Source: Eopsaltria australis
Lineage: Eukaryota > Chordata > Aves > Passeriformes > Petroicidae
Assembly: GCA_034509425.1 (NCBI GenBank)
Contig: JAVTVJ010000070.1
Location: 2,294,001 to 2,358,000 of the forward strand
Direction: 5' to 3'
DNA length: 64,000 nt
Shown: one piece after another, positions 42,601 through 54,600 of the stretch
How positions within the stretch are numbered: the first letter of the stretch is position 1
Layout: each line of letters starts with the position of its first letter
Notes under the pieces: generated by a model
Told to the model about the DNA's origin: nothing
The model's database searches: none
The model's input: the letters and a program-made list of their open reading frames with translations, nothing else
Program-made: the position numbers and the translations under genes

Positions 42601-45600
42601 ACCTGGGGCATAACTTCCTTGATTTAGGCATATGTACCCATCCAAATGCCAGCACTGTTTCAGTTAGTTCTAAACATCCCTGGCAATGGGAAGGATGACA
42701 AAAAATTACGTCTGTCATTTGGTTTTGAAGTTGGAATATATTTCAGGAGAGTGCTAAAAAAACCCCGCCAAAACAAAAAACCAAAATAATGCACAACAGC
42801 TTAGAGTTAATTTGTGACAAAAATGTCAATAAGAATGCTCTTAGAGACTGTTTTATGTACATTTTATCTGTCATTCATATATGTGTTTATCTCATTTGAT
42901 CATTAGCATAATTTAGTTAATGCTGAGCCCTGTTTCTCCCAGAAAATCAACAGAAAAATAGTTTTCTAGCTGAGAGTTTCTCAGGGATCCAGATGCTTTA
43001 GATCGATTGCAGAAAAGTCATTCTTAAGCTGACTAATGGTTCGAAAACTGAAAAGAAGCAAGCTCCATAGGGCATGGCTTGTGCTACCAGGCTCTGCTCT
43101 ACTGTATGCTTTTGTTGTTAATTGTTTGCATTCTGTTACATCTTCTGTGAGCTTTATCACAGGCGAGGGTTTCTCAAATGGATTAATTTTGCCAGCAAGC
43201 ATTGACGGAGAGGCACAATGCTGAATGAAGATGTACTAATTAGCAGATGTACTAATTTTACAGAAGCTGAATTAAAATTCTTTATACTTTACTGCAGTAG
43301 ATCAAACGTGCAGTTTGACATGTAAAATATAATTATTATATGTGTAGCCTACTTCTGTCAGCTGGGCATGTATTGCACCTGTGAAGGAAGGTTACATTTA
43401 ACATGAAGGGCAATTCAGTACTGAGATGAGATGAGTATGATTGTTCTGTCTTATCCTGCAGACGATGTTGACCATTAAAATGTCAAATTCTCTAGTTCTC
43501 TCTACATGGCTACTGCTTGGCTATTCTCTCTGTAAAGCACTCTCAAAACACAACAACCCACATCTTGTGTTTTATGAAACGGTATCTCCTATTTCCTTTC
43601 ACTGTCTGTAAAAATCACCTAGTGAGGTCAGGTTGTCACAGGATAGCATAACCTAAATGTAGTATGACTCTATCAAGTGAAAATGCAGTCAAAATATGCT
43701 GCAAATCTACTTTGTCTAAATTGTATGTTACAGCACTGGAGACGTGAGTTGTCTTTAAAGCTCCTTTTAAATGTGCTGGGCATATTATCAGAATATAACT
43801 GCAATATCAGCATGTTTTGTGATAACCTCTGATAATCAGTTATATAAACAATTGCTTCTATTAAAGAAATATCCTACTTTAAAAACAAAATTATAATCAG
43901 AAGTTGATGGATGAAATTCTTAGATTAATGTCATATATAAAGGTAATGTTCAAATGTTCACAGGTGAGTGTTATTTACATGTTTACAATTGAGAAAGTGG
44001 TTGATAGAAGTTCTTGTCTATGAAATACATTATAAATATTTACTGTTAAGTGCTGAGTGAAAGCACAGAATATGTTCCTTTAGTAACCTGTTTCTACTTT
44101 TGCTAATGCTACTGGGTACCTGCTGGAATGCTGAAGGTGCCTTTGTATGAGTGTAATGATGTATTTGTGTAAAAATGCACTCCATGGCTTGGATGGAAGG
44201 TGCTGTTTCTTGAATCCCTGTATCCTAAATTATCTGAGTTTGGTTTTGCTGGAGTATTTCTGTCTATAAGTCTTGGGGTCACTGGTCTAATCTGAGCTGC
44301 TGGCTGACTGAGTAAGATGCTGTCCCCTGTCTTGATGTGCTGGTGATCAGCACTCACCTATTGATTGCTGGCAGTGACTGCTCAAAGGATGAGAGTGCCC
44401 AGGTGTTGTAGATGACTTAGTATGTAGAGCACTTGGTGGTGTAAGGAGGACTTAAACCATACATAGAGCACTTTTTCCAGTTAGTAAGTGTTTGTGGTTC
44501 TCACCTGAAATATCCAACTTCACTTCTGCTGGTAAAGAAAATTATGTAAGCTGTTCAGTGCACTAAACCAAAGTACAAACTGCTGTGAGTTACATGAGAT
44601 GATGAAAACTGCTTGGTCAGATGATTAATGTGAAATACAACTGAGCAGATTCCCAGATGACAGAGAGAGTAAGTTGAAGAGATCATTGTTACCAGAGTGC
44701 TTGGCAAGATATCAAATGGATGCTGTAAATATGACATAACTAAGAGGATAAATATATCTGAGCCAAAACACTGTGCATCATATATCAAAATATCAACACA
44801 GCACATAACTAACTACAGTGAGGCAATGTGCTCTGTGGGAAGATTATTTATGAAGAAGGCATAGGGATATATGTAATGGTGGAGAGGTGGGAATGGGCAG
44901 GAGGTTTGACTTTTAAACTATCAGAGAGCTCTGCTGAGATGCAGATTAATGTTTCTTGTCTCTGCTGACAGGTATTGCATGTTGTGCTCCATTTTCACCT
45001 CTGTTATTTTGTTTTTCCTTAAAGCTCGTCTTCAGCATTGCTGAAGAGAGAAGGGGACATGTCATAGGTCATTTTTACTGAAGTTGGTGCTGTAAAAAGA
45101 CTAGTTGTGTAACAGTTTTAGCTGGATTTATGCTTTTATGTAATGTCAAAAGTATTAGGAACACAAATGCAGTCTCCATGTCTTCCTTGCTAGTGGAAAT
45201 ACTGGAGGATGTTGGGTTTATGTGATTTACAGAGAAAACACAATTTTGTTGGAATGTCAAAATCAGTGTCATTTCAGCCACTTCCCTGAAGATGTGTTCT
45301 GACCAATGTAATGTTCAGAAATGTGTAGGGGACTCTAATGTTTCTCAGTGAAATTTGAGTCTGTCTGCTGTATGGTGCATTTTGGACTGTTTTCTTAATA
45401 GTTTTACACAGTGTGAAGAATTTGCAGTGAAAAGGTAAGACATGGAGATACTTTACGATAAAGTTAAATATGCCTATGAATAAAATTAACTTCAAGGTGT
45501 CATTTCAAAAAATCAGTTCAGAGGGATATCTGAAAAGTGTTTTACTGTGTTCATTCAACCTGTACATAAATAGGTTGTGCTACAAAGGACCTTTTAGGCT

Positions 45601-48600
45601 TGGAAGTCAAATCTTGGCCTTCATTTTTTCATCAGCAAAATTTCACTTGTGCTGAATAGTTTAGTAAGCTTCTCTGTTGGCAAACTCTTTAAGACTTGTG
45701 TGCCACAGGCAGTAGAATATTTGATTTTCTTCTTTTTCATAGGCAACTCTTACCAAAAAGCTACATGTTCATAGTTTGGCTGTAGCATCCTTGTTTTAGG
45801 GTCTCATCCCATTGTAGTTTATATGAGAGTATATCTGCTGTCAGCAAGAGAATGACAGAGCTATTAAACTAGTTAAGCTAGAGGATGAGGCCTCAGTGAA
45901 ATAACAGTATTGCATTCTTGCTGTGTCCAAGGACAGACTGGCTAAGGAGAAAGGAGATCCAGTAAAAAACAACCTTTTCCATCTTCTCTGTATTGTACTA
46001 GAATAAATAAAACAGGCTTAACCATTGCTTCTTCCTTTCTAATTATAATTTGGGTTCCTTCTGCCAGTGTTGCAATGTTTTAGCCCTTGTCATTCAACAT
46101 TATGCATGTGTTTGGTTCAGCTTATCTAACTGGAGGCTCCTGGAGATTCCCTAGTCTTCAGTTGCTCCCTGTGGATTGCCTCGTTAGTTGGTGAAAACAG
46201 AGACAAGGACCTTCCTAGAAGGAGCCCTTTCACTTGGCAGTTTAAGAACTTGCTATATGAGTAGGATCTTGGGGCTCAGGAACATAAAATCAAAATACAT
46301 TGTCTGAAAGAACAGAGCGTTATGTGGCCTCTGCCATCAAACCAATGGTTTGTAAAACAAAGTCCTGAATAGAGGACTTTCAGCAATAGGTACTGCTGGG
46401 GATAAAATGATGTAACATAGAATGTGATGTGCCATACTACAAATGGTAATCTTATTCCTCTCCTTCCTCCACAAAGTTATTACTTTCATATACATAATAA
46501 TAATAATGAGAAAATACCCCATTGTAAGGACTTAGACAGTAGGATTTTTTTTATCAATTGCAAGTGTATTTTGGTAAATGCTTGCGATTCTATAGTTTTT
46601 GCTCAAAGGAGAATGATAACCAGTGGAGTTTTGTTTCTGCATTTTTCATGATCATTTCTTCAGTTCTTGTCTGCCAACGCACACCACAGGATAGAAGACT
46701 GATTATAGTGTGCTCTCCTTTTGTTACTAGGTCAGTACTTCTAATTCTGAGCTTGTCTGCGTCACTGGGAGTATCAGATCATGTACTCAGAAGGAAGCCT
46801 CTGACATGCTCAGAATTAGTTTAGTCAGCAGAAAATCATCTGTGCAGAAAGGCTTATTGATTACTCGGAGAGTGCAAGTTAACTGTGCTGAAGGTTCTGT
46901 ATGGGTCAGAGCATGCTTTCTGGATCAGTAAATCGAGATGATTCTGTGTTTGAATCCGCATGCTGTAAGTGAAATTAGTGACATCTTTTGAAAGTGTTCA
47001 GTCCTACTAAGAATATGCATTCACTCTCTAGGTTTCTTCATCCATCTTTCTCTGTCCTTCCCCAAACCTTCTTCCTTCAAAGAAATTTTAAAAAGTGAAA
47101 GAAAATTGTGACATATGGAAACAGATTTGATAATTTTTTTTCTATAATAAATGTCACAGAATCATTTTGAAGTGTATCTGTTTAAATGTACGTAATAGGT
47201 ACATGCTTGAAAGAGAAAAGTTGTATTTGTCGTGATTCTTTTCTGAGATTCAGACAGCAGATTTTGCCAGGTCAGCGTCAGCTGGAAGAATACTTACTTG
47301 ATGTAAATATGATTTTCTGTAAACAGAAGTTGTATCAAACAGGTATTCAACAAATCACTGCACTCTGCTTTTAAAGAGCATGTGCTGGCCCATCTGGGGG
47401 TGTTATCTGCAAGGGGGAGAGGATTGCTAAGCAAAGGATTGCTCTGGAGAGCCCTGCACTTAGGAAGCTGTACAAAAATGGGCATCCTCACCATTTGTTT
47501 TGAGCTACAGTTACTCTGTTTCTTAACATTTCAGTTGAGACTATGAGGGAAATTAATTGCAGGGATTCTAGTCTCTCTTTTTTAATACTTATCACTATTT
47601 CTGTTTTATTTTTTTGTTTCCAGTTATAAGAAAACACACGAGACCCTGAGCCATGCGGGTCAAAAAGCAACAGCAGCTATCAGCAACGTAGGAACGGCTA
47701 TCAGCAAGAAGTTTGGAGATATGAGGTATCGGCATCTGCTGCTTCTCTGGTGTTACTTAGAGGACTAAATATATAAATCATTTGTCAGCTCTTCTTTTCC
47801 TTCTACATTAATGTTTTAAAGGTTCAAGTAGTTTGTAGTCAGAGTATTTAATAACATTCATGTTTTTAACTGGAAAGAAGGCATAATGATGACCAAAGAT
47901 AGAATTTTTATGTTAGTCCTGTTTTTTTTTTTTTTTTTGAAGTACAGTTAGAAATCCTTTTGTAATAACTTTGCAAAGTCAAGGAAATGTATAAGTGAAA
48001 TGGAACAAAAAATTGCTGTTAGATCTTTATTAACCCAGTTTTTTTCATATGCGGATGCTGGAGAAAAATACCATCTGAAGAAAAGAAGTCTACCTAGGAG
48101 CTGCTTGTGATAAGACAAAAATATTTCAGGCTATTTTTAATCCTTTTTTTCAAGATGTACTGCAAAGTTTTGTTCTGCAGTTGTATAAAAATAGATATGA
48201 TGGAAGTAACAGGAGTTGGGGTCAGTAGAACTGTCACTTAAAGGCAGCTTCAGTGGCAGGCTTTATATGTGGATGTATCTTTTAAAGTGTTGCTCCTAAA
48301 GTTCCTCAGTATGAGAGCAGAAATTGTATACTGTAAACCAGCATTCCAGTTTTCATCAGGTAGTAGGATTACAAAACTTCTTAAGGGTTTGAAGGAGTTG
48401 ATATTTTGTGATTAAATAAGTGGATATGGGTAACTCTACAATATACTGTTTGACCTGCGGAATTAGGGTCTCATTTATTAATATTGCATATTATCCCATT
48501 GGTATATACTCACTTTTTTGTTATTGTGTAATGTATAAGGTAACCATGTCCTAATATCTGTGCTGCCAATGGCTGAAGCTCAGTTCATGGCAGATAAAAC

Positions 48601-51600
48601 TTTTTTTTCCACTTTTAATTTTTATTCTGGATCTTAAATCTTTAGAGTCCCCTCTTAATGCCTGCCTTTCACATATAGCTTAATAAATCCTCTACGGAAG
48701 TACTAATGTTTTTCTAGGTGAAACTAAAAAAGGAAAATCTTCATTACTGTATCATCTGCTTTACAGCATCTTTTTCCACGCTGCAGTTCAAAATGGAAAT
48801 TTAGTGAGGGATTTGCAACCAGGGTATGAACATAACGAAGAATTTTTGACTTGAAACAGTTAAACATTCATGAGTAGTATATACCTATCAAAGGATAGAA
48901 AAATAAGCAGGCATGCAATTATATTTTCTTACTTTATTTTTTTTAGTGTTCAGAAATCTGAGAGCTGAAAACTTTCTAAAACATAAATTTGAGTCTTCAT
49001 TTAAAAGTTTCTTGAGGGTTTTTCTTCATTAATTTATCATTATTTAGAATTTATTTTAACTTATATGAGCTTTTGAAATTCCTAACACCTCATGTCTCCC
49101 CAGATGAATAGAAATTTATGTGGTTTATTTGTTCGTTCATTCATTCCCTATTTGGAGTCTCCCTGGTCTTTCCTTTGGTACCTTCTGGCTATTCCATTAT
49201 GAGAAAGAGTGAGTTCTTCTTCTGACCTTCATTTCACTCATTATTTCTTGTGGTTTTCTTGTATTTCACTTCAGTTCCCCCTGTCCAGGCTCCAGTTGGA
49301 TGAGTCACTTTCACAAGCCTTTTTCCTACCTTTGTTAATTCTTTCTGCCTTCCCTGCATTTATAGTTGTATTCTGTATTTTTGAGAAATGTTTAAGATGG
49401 GTGTGATGCATGTGGCACCAACATATTCTGTTTCATTTTATGTTCCTTCCTTATACTTCCTCTTGTAAAAAAGACAAGCCCATAGCTCAGCAAACAGGTC
49501 CTGTTGCTGTTTCCACACTTTAGACCCTACAGCAGTCACCAAAGAGTTTCTGTGTGAATACCTTGGATGCTGGCTCTGGATCATGGAGGGAAGGATGACT
49601 TAGCAGTTCAGGATTTCTCAGGTCCTATTACTTGTGCTTTGCTCATGGTGTGAGATTAATTGCAAAGGCAGAAATGTCTTCACTGAAACACAGCATGTTT
49701 ATCCTTTAATATTCCCCTTAATTAATCACTGTTACCTTTGTCTTACCTATCCACACCAGCCCTCAAGCCCAAGCAGTCATGCTTCTCACATGGCAGATGG
49801 GAGGTGTTTATCCCATTAGCCCTTTAGCCAAGGGCTCAAAGCAGAGGCTGAGTCCAAAAGCATTTTGATTAATTAAAAAGCTGGTTTGTAGTAGCTTTCT
49901 TTGATTGCAGTTATTACCTAGAACCCGGTTGGGAATGTTTCAGGAAAATATGAACTACCAGCACTGCCTTTTTTGTGGATACTTGCTGTTTTCAGTTAAG
50001 TTCTCAGAAGAGTTTTTGTGACACTTGATGATGAAGCAGCAAGCAGTCTAGCTAGGTTCCCATAGTTATAGAGAGAGTGGCATTACTTGGACCTTCTGCA
50101 TCTGCTGCATATCCTAAATCTGGAGTGATGGTCAGTGTGCTTCTCTCAGCAACAAATCTGGCCTAAATTCCCGGCTCAGCTTGGCCAGGTGCAGCTCTGG
50201 GGTCATGTTACAAACCATATCACTTAAATAACCTGGTTAGTAAAAACCTTCCCCCTCCCTTTCCAATCCCACTTGTGTTTGGGGGAGTAAACTATAAAGA
50301 GGCAGGAATTTTCTGTGTCATTGTTGGCTTGCTTTTTTTGCTAATCCAAATAATTTTATGTCAGTGATCTAGTGTATGGATTATCACTACTCCCTCCCAT
50401 AATGCCGTTTTAAACAAACATCAGACTCTGGCTTAATTCTCTTGGTTAGGCATTAAGGCTGATAGTCACCAATGACATCCAGATGCAAATCCCTGTTCTG
50501 CTTTCACTCAGAGCAGACACTTGAAACTGATTTCTAAAATCCAGATGTCATCATAATTCCCAGTATGTTCAGCAGCCTTACCCCCTGCCTGTGGTGATGG
50601 TGGTTTTAAAAAGGGTTTGTAGTCAGACTGACTAAATGCTGAAACCTGCCTTCTTTGTGAAACAAAATTCTGTTTTCTATGGTGCCTGCTATGTCAACTG
50701 TGCAGAGCACTGTACAGTTGTACGACTGTATGTGAAACACATATTTCTGTTCTGAAGTTGTTGGGTCTTAATTTTCATCTTGTTTTATCTCTAAGAATAT
50801 TACTAAAATATCATATAACAACAGGCCAGAGAGACTCCCCCAAATGCGCTATTTTGCTGTGTTAGCATTCAAGAAGGTAAAATCTATAAGAAAGAAAAAT
50901 GACAAAATTCTGTGTGTTTGAAAGAAGAGATGGCACCCTTTGGGGACTAAGTGCTTTTCATGCAGCTGCTGTGCTTCTTTTTCATCTCCACCCCATCTTC
51001 CCAGTGTCACAACTCTCTAATTAATTTTGTGCATGAATAATCACTAGCATTTTACATTTTCTGAATTTTGTATTAATAATAGTGCTTGTAAGGTCTCTTT
51101 ACAGTCATAATGCATCCTATTTAATATTGTGTTTCTAGAAATACATATAAAGAAATGCATATAAATCCAGTGTATAGATACTTTTGCTTTAGGATACAAA
51201 CCAGACACTAGCAATGTAGCTAAGATAATAGGTTCTTCATTTATAGGTCTTGTGATTAATTATATGCCATCAAGATTTGGTTTTTTTGCTCCTCCACCTC
51301 CAGCTCATATTGTCTCTTTTAATATTTCTCTGGTGTGGAAGGTGAAGAGGAGGGGTTAGTCCCAGGTCACTCACAGGGCAGTGATCAGAGGCTCAGATCT
51401 CTCAGTATTAGAGATTGCACTGACATTTTAACATGGCTCTTGCTAAGAGGAGCACAGATGTGCTAGAGATGAGGTCTTTATCCCCTTCTGCTCTGCTTTC
51501 TGCTAAATTTTGACTCTCTTGAGAGAGAGTCAAAATGCTATACTGCTGGACTACTCTGCAGCTGTCTGTATGGATCTATGTTTCATCCCTGCTGATGACC

Positions 51601-54600
51601 TTTTTAGAAACAAGTTGTGATACCAAGTGAGACACTTTGGGGTTTGGGTTGCTTTAAAAAAAAAAAAAGTGGAAAGAAAGGAAAAGTAAACTACTTACAC
51701 TACACTACTATATGCACACTACCACATACATTGCTGCTACTCAAGCAAACATATTTAAAGATTAAGCTAACAAAGGCATGCATGGAAATTAGGATGTCAG
51801 CAGTTACATCCTAATGCTGCTGTCAGCAGCTCCTTCATTCAGCTGTCTGGTACGTTTTCTTTAATTACATGATCACACAGACCCCTTTCAAATTCAGTGC
51901 CTGGGATGAGCCAGCTCTCAAGATGAATGGAGGTAATATAATGCCTCATTCCTGCCAGGAGTTGGAAGGCACACGTGGAAAGACACTAAAGACTGCAGGG
52001 AGAGATAGCCTAGGGCCATGACTGTGGCAGTTGAATGTGCCCCTCAGAGATGAGCACAGAAGGTATAGGAGGCCCCAGAGGGGTGGAGGAGGGCAAAGTT
52101 AATTCCTCTCCAGAGGGGCAAGGGAAGTTCCGGGAACTACAAAGCAGATACTGGAGGAATGCATTAACCTGTTATTTTCTAAGCATCTAGAAGATGGCAT
52201 GATGGCAAAAACATAAAAGGGGTTTGTCAAGAACAATTATCTTGAACTGACAGCACCTGTCATAGAGGATAGATGGGAGGTAGGAGATGTGATAGATCTT
52301 GACTTTGATAAGGCTGTTCTGTTTTGCAGAACTACAGAAATACAGCTTAGGTGTTATTGCTTTAGCAGGAGTGCATAGGGAATTGAGAATTGTAGCCAAA
52401 GAATAAGTCTTAGTAGCTGACCATAACAGGATTTTGCAGGCATCTGTCCTATTACATCAGCATTTTCATTGCTGGGTTAGATGAAGATGCCAGGATGGCA
52501 TCACTTAGAATTCCCATATGACTGCAGTGGCATGGTATGCAAGCACTTTAGGCACCAGGATTAGAAATCAACATTATTTTAAATAATAAAATAAAATTCA
52601 GTGTAGGAAAGTGTAAGGTGCTTTATTGACAAATGGAAAAAAATCAAAAGCAGAGATGGGGACCACTGACCAGGCAGCTTTGCAGAGAAGGACTAGCAAG
52701 TCTAGCCCCATGGCTCACTAGGGGCTATTTCTGAAAGCTATGAAATCTCTCTCATTTAAAGATTTTAGAAGCAGGTTGGAGCAAAATCTTTTGGTGATGG
52801 TTCAGGTATGATTAATCTGCTTTACCACTTTGGGAGTTGATTTTTGCTTTGCCTTTACCGTTGTGCCTTTTGAGGTTTTTGTTGTTGTTTGTGGTGATGC
52901 AGTTTTTGCACAGCCTTTCAGGATTTCTGTGATGCAGGGATGTTCTGGGCACTTAAAACTGCTGTCGGATCTGAATTCCTTCAGATGCTGTAGCTGTCAC
53001 ACCTAAAACTACCATTCTCAAGCCTTTCTGTCTCTTGATACCCCTATAAAGGAACTAGCAATGCTAAGTTGCTTCAGAACGAAATTTCTTAAGCATTTCT
53101 TTTGCTGATGGGCAAGGAAGTTGTTTTCTCTCACTTCCACAGACATTTACCCCTTCGTTTGTGCTGGTTTTTAGAGGTCTGCTGTAACAGGGATTTCCTT
53201 ATCAAATGTCTGTGCAAGTGTCTGTATTGGCATGGAGAAGGGGGGTAGCTGTTACCGGGAGCCATCAGGGAGTAAAAGGAGGGCAACAGTATTGCTTAAA
53301 TGAGTCTAAGCAGAAATGTGTTGCAAAGATAAACCCATGAATGTTTGAGAAGCACCAGTATACATGATGATGTGTATAAACCTGAATAAATCAATGCTTT
53401 TCTTCAGCGCAAAATATGAACATTGCACAGTAAATAATGCATCACACCACACATTGAGAAAGGATGTGTAAAATTATTATTTGAAGAGATGTTCATTAAG
53501 TGTGCACCACCTCTCTGGCTTGCTGCATGAGGCAGGTGTTCCCTTGAAGTGGTCTGTAATTAAAGACTACATCAGTAACACAGATGAAGGAGAGGCTTGT
53601 CTGCCTCATCATTTCTCAACTTTGGAACATTAATGACACCCTTTGAATATTGTATATCAGCGTGTCTCTCCCAGTTCTGCCTTAATTAAGTTTCTTGTGA
53701 GCTGGAATACAGTGACAAAGTGTTTCAAGTATTGTTTTCAACAAGGAACAAGTATTTTAGAAAATGTTTTAGGAATTAAAAACTCCTTATTTTTTCCATA
53801 CCCTTCTCTACTGAGAGATGATTAAGGAATTCAGAAGGAAAAAAAGCCATTTGGTATTATGTACGTGTACAATTCCAGTTCACCTATACTTTCTCTTTAG
53901 TGATACTAAGGGAGGCTATGAGAAGGGAAACCAGTTAGCATTGTTTAAATCTGTTCTAATGAAGAGAACACAAAATTTAGTTGACAAAACTTCTGGTTTT
54001 CAGTGCATACGGAACAGGTGACTGCATAGTGAAGGACTGTGAAAATTTTTGCTTTGGAGAGATCTGAATTGATGCACATTCTACTGTGAATTCTGGCGTG
54101 AAGATTTGAATGCAAATTATTTTTTTCTCATTGGGCAGTTTGACATGCTACAGATGTATATGTCTATTTTTGTTACTTTTCCCTAATATTTTTAACTCTT
54201 GCTTTTCTTTCCTTGTGCATCCACCACAGATCGCATTCAATTGGGTAAGACATATTATTCTCCTTGAATACTGCCTCTGTGTTTGACAGGATTTGTTTTG
54301 TGGACCGTAATTCAGTAACCTTTTCCTGCATCATTATATAGAAAAAAGCACATGCTACTTAAACTGTTACACCTCATTTTTACAACGTGATGAGTGTTAC
54401 AAGAAAAGGATTGGACTGAGCGTTTGCCTTGAGTGGATTAGTCTCAAATTCAAATAATGGATGCATTCAAAAGATGTTGGTCTTGGAAAAACCTACTTAC
54501 ATATAATCCCATTCTCTCAACCGTATTTCTTCTGTCAGAAGTTTGAACATGAGCAACAAACAGTAAAAATTCCAAACAGCTGAGTTTTGTAAAGATTATA

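Larger units (their letters stand above)
36885..47623 (+). other. TPD52L1: TPD52L1 intron 3 (10.7 kb)
   Basis: Runs from the GTGAGT donor to the TTTGTTTCCAG acceptor. It contains the only antisense CR1 copy (39275-40060) and a purine-only tract (42037-42170). Around 37060-37300 there are imperfect internal repeats of GTCAAGCCA type whose origin I do not recognise. Confidence 0.88.
47726..54229 (+). other. TPD52L1: TPD52L1 intron between exon 4 and the microexon (6.5 kb)
   Basis: Begins with GTATCG and ends in CCACCACAG. It contains a T run (47922-47938), a strong hairpin (51507-51536) and an old CR1 coding-region remnant (52090-52692). If the microexon is skipped, the intron runs on to 56764. 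Confidence 0.8.
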
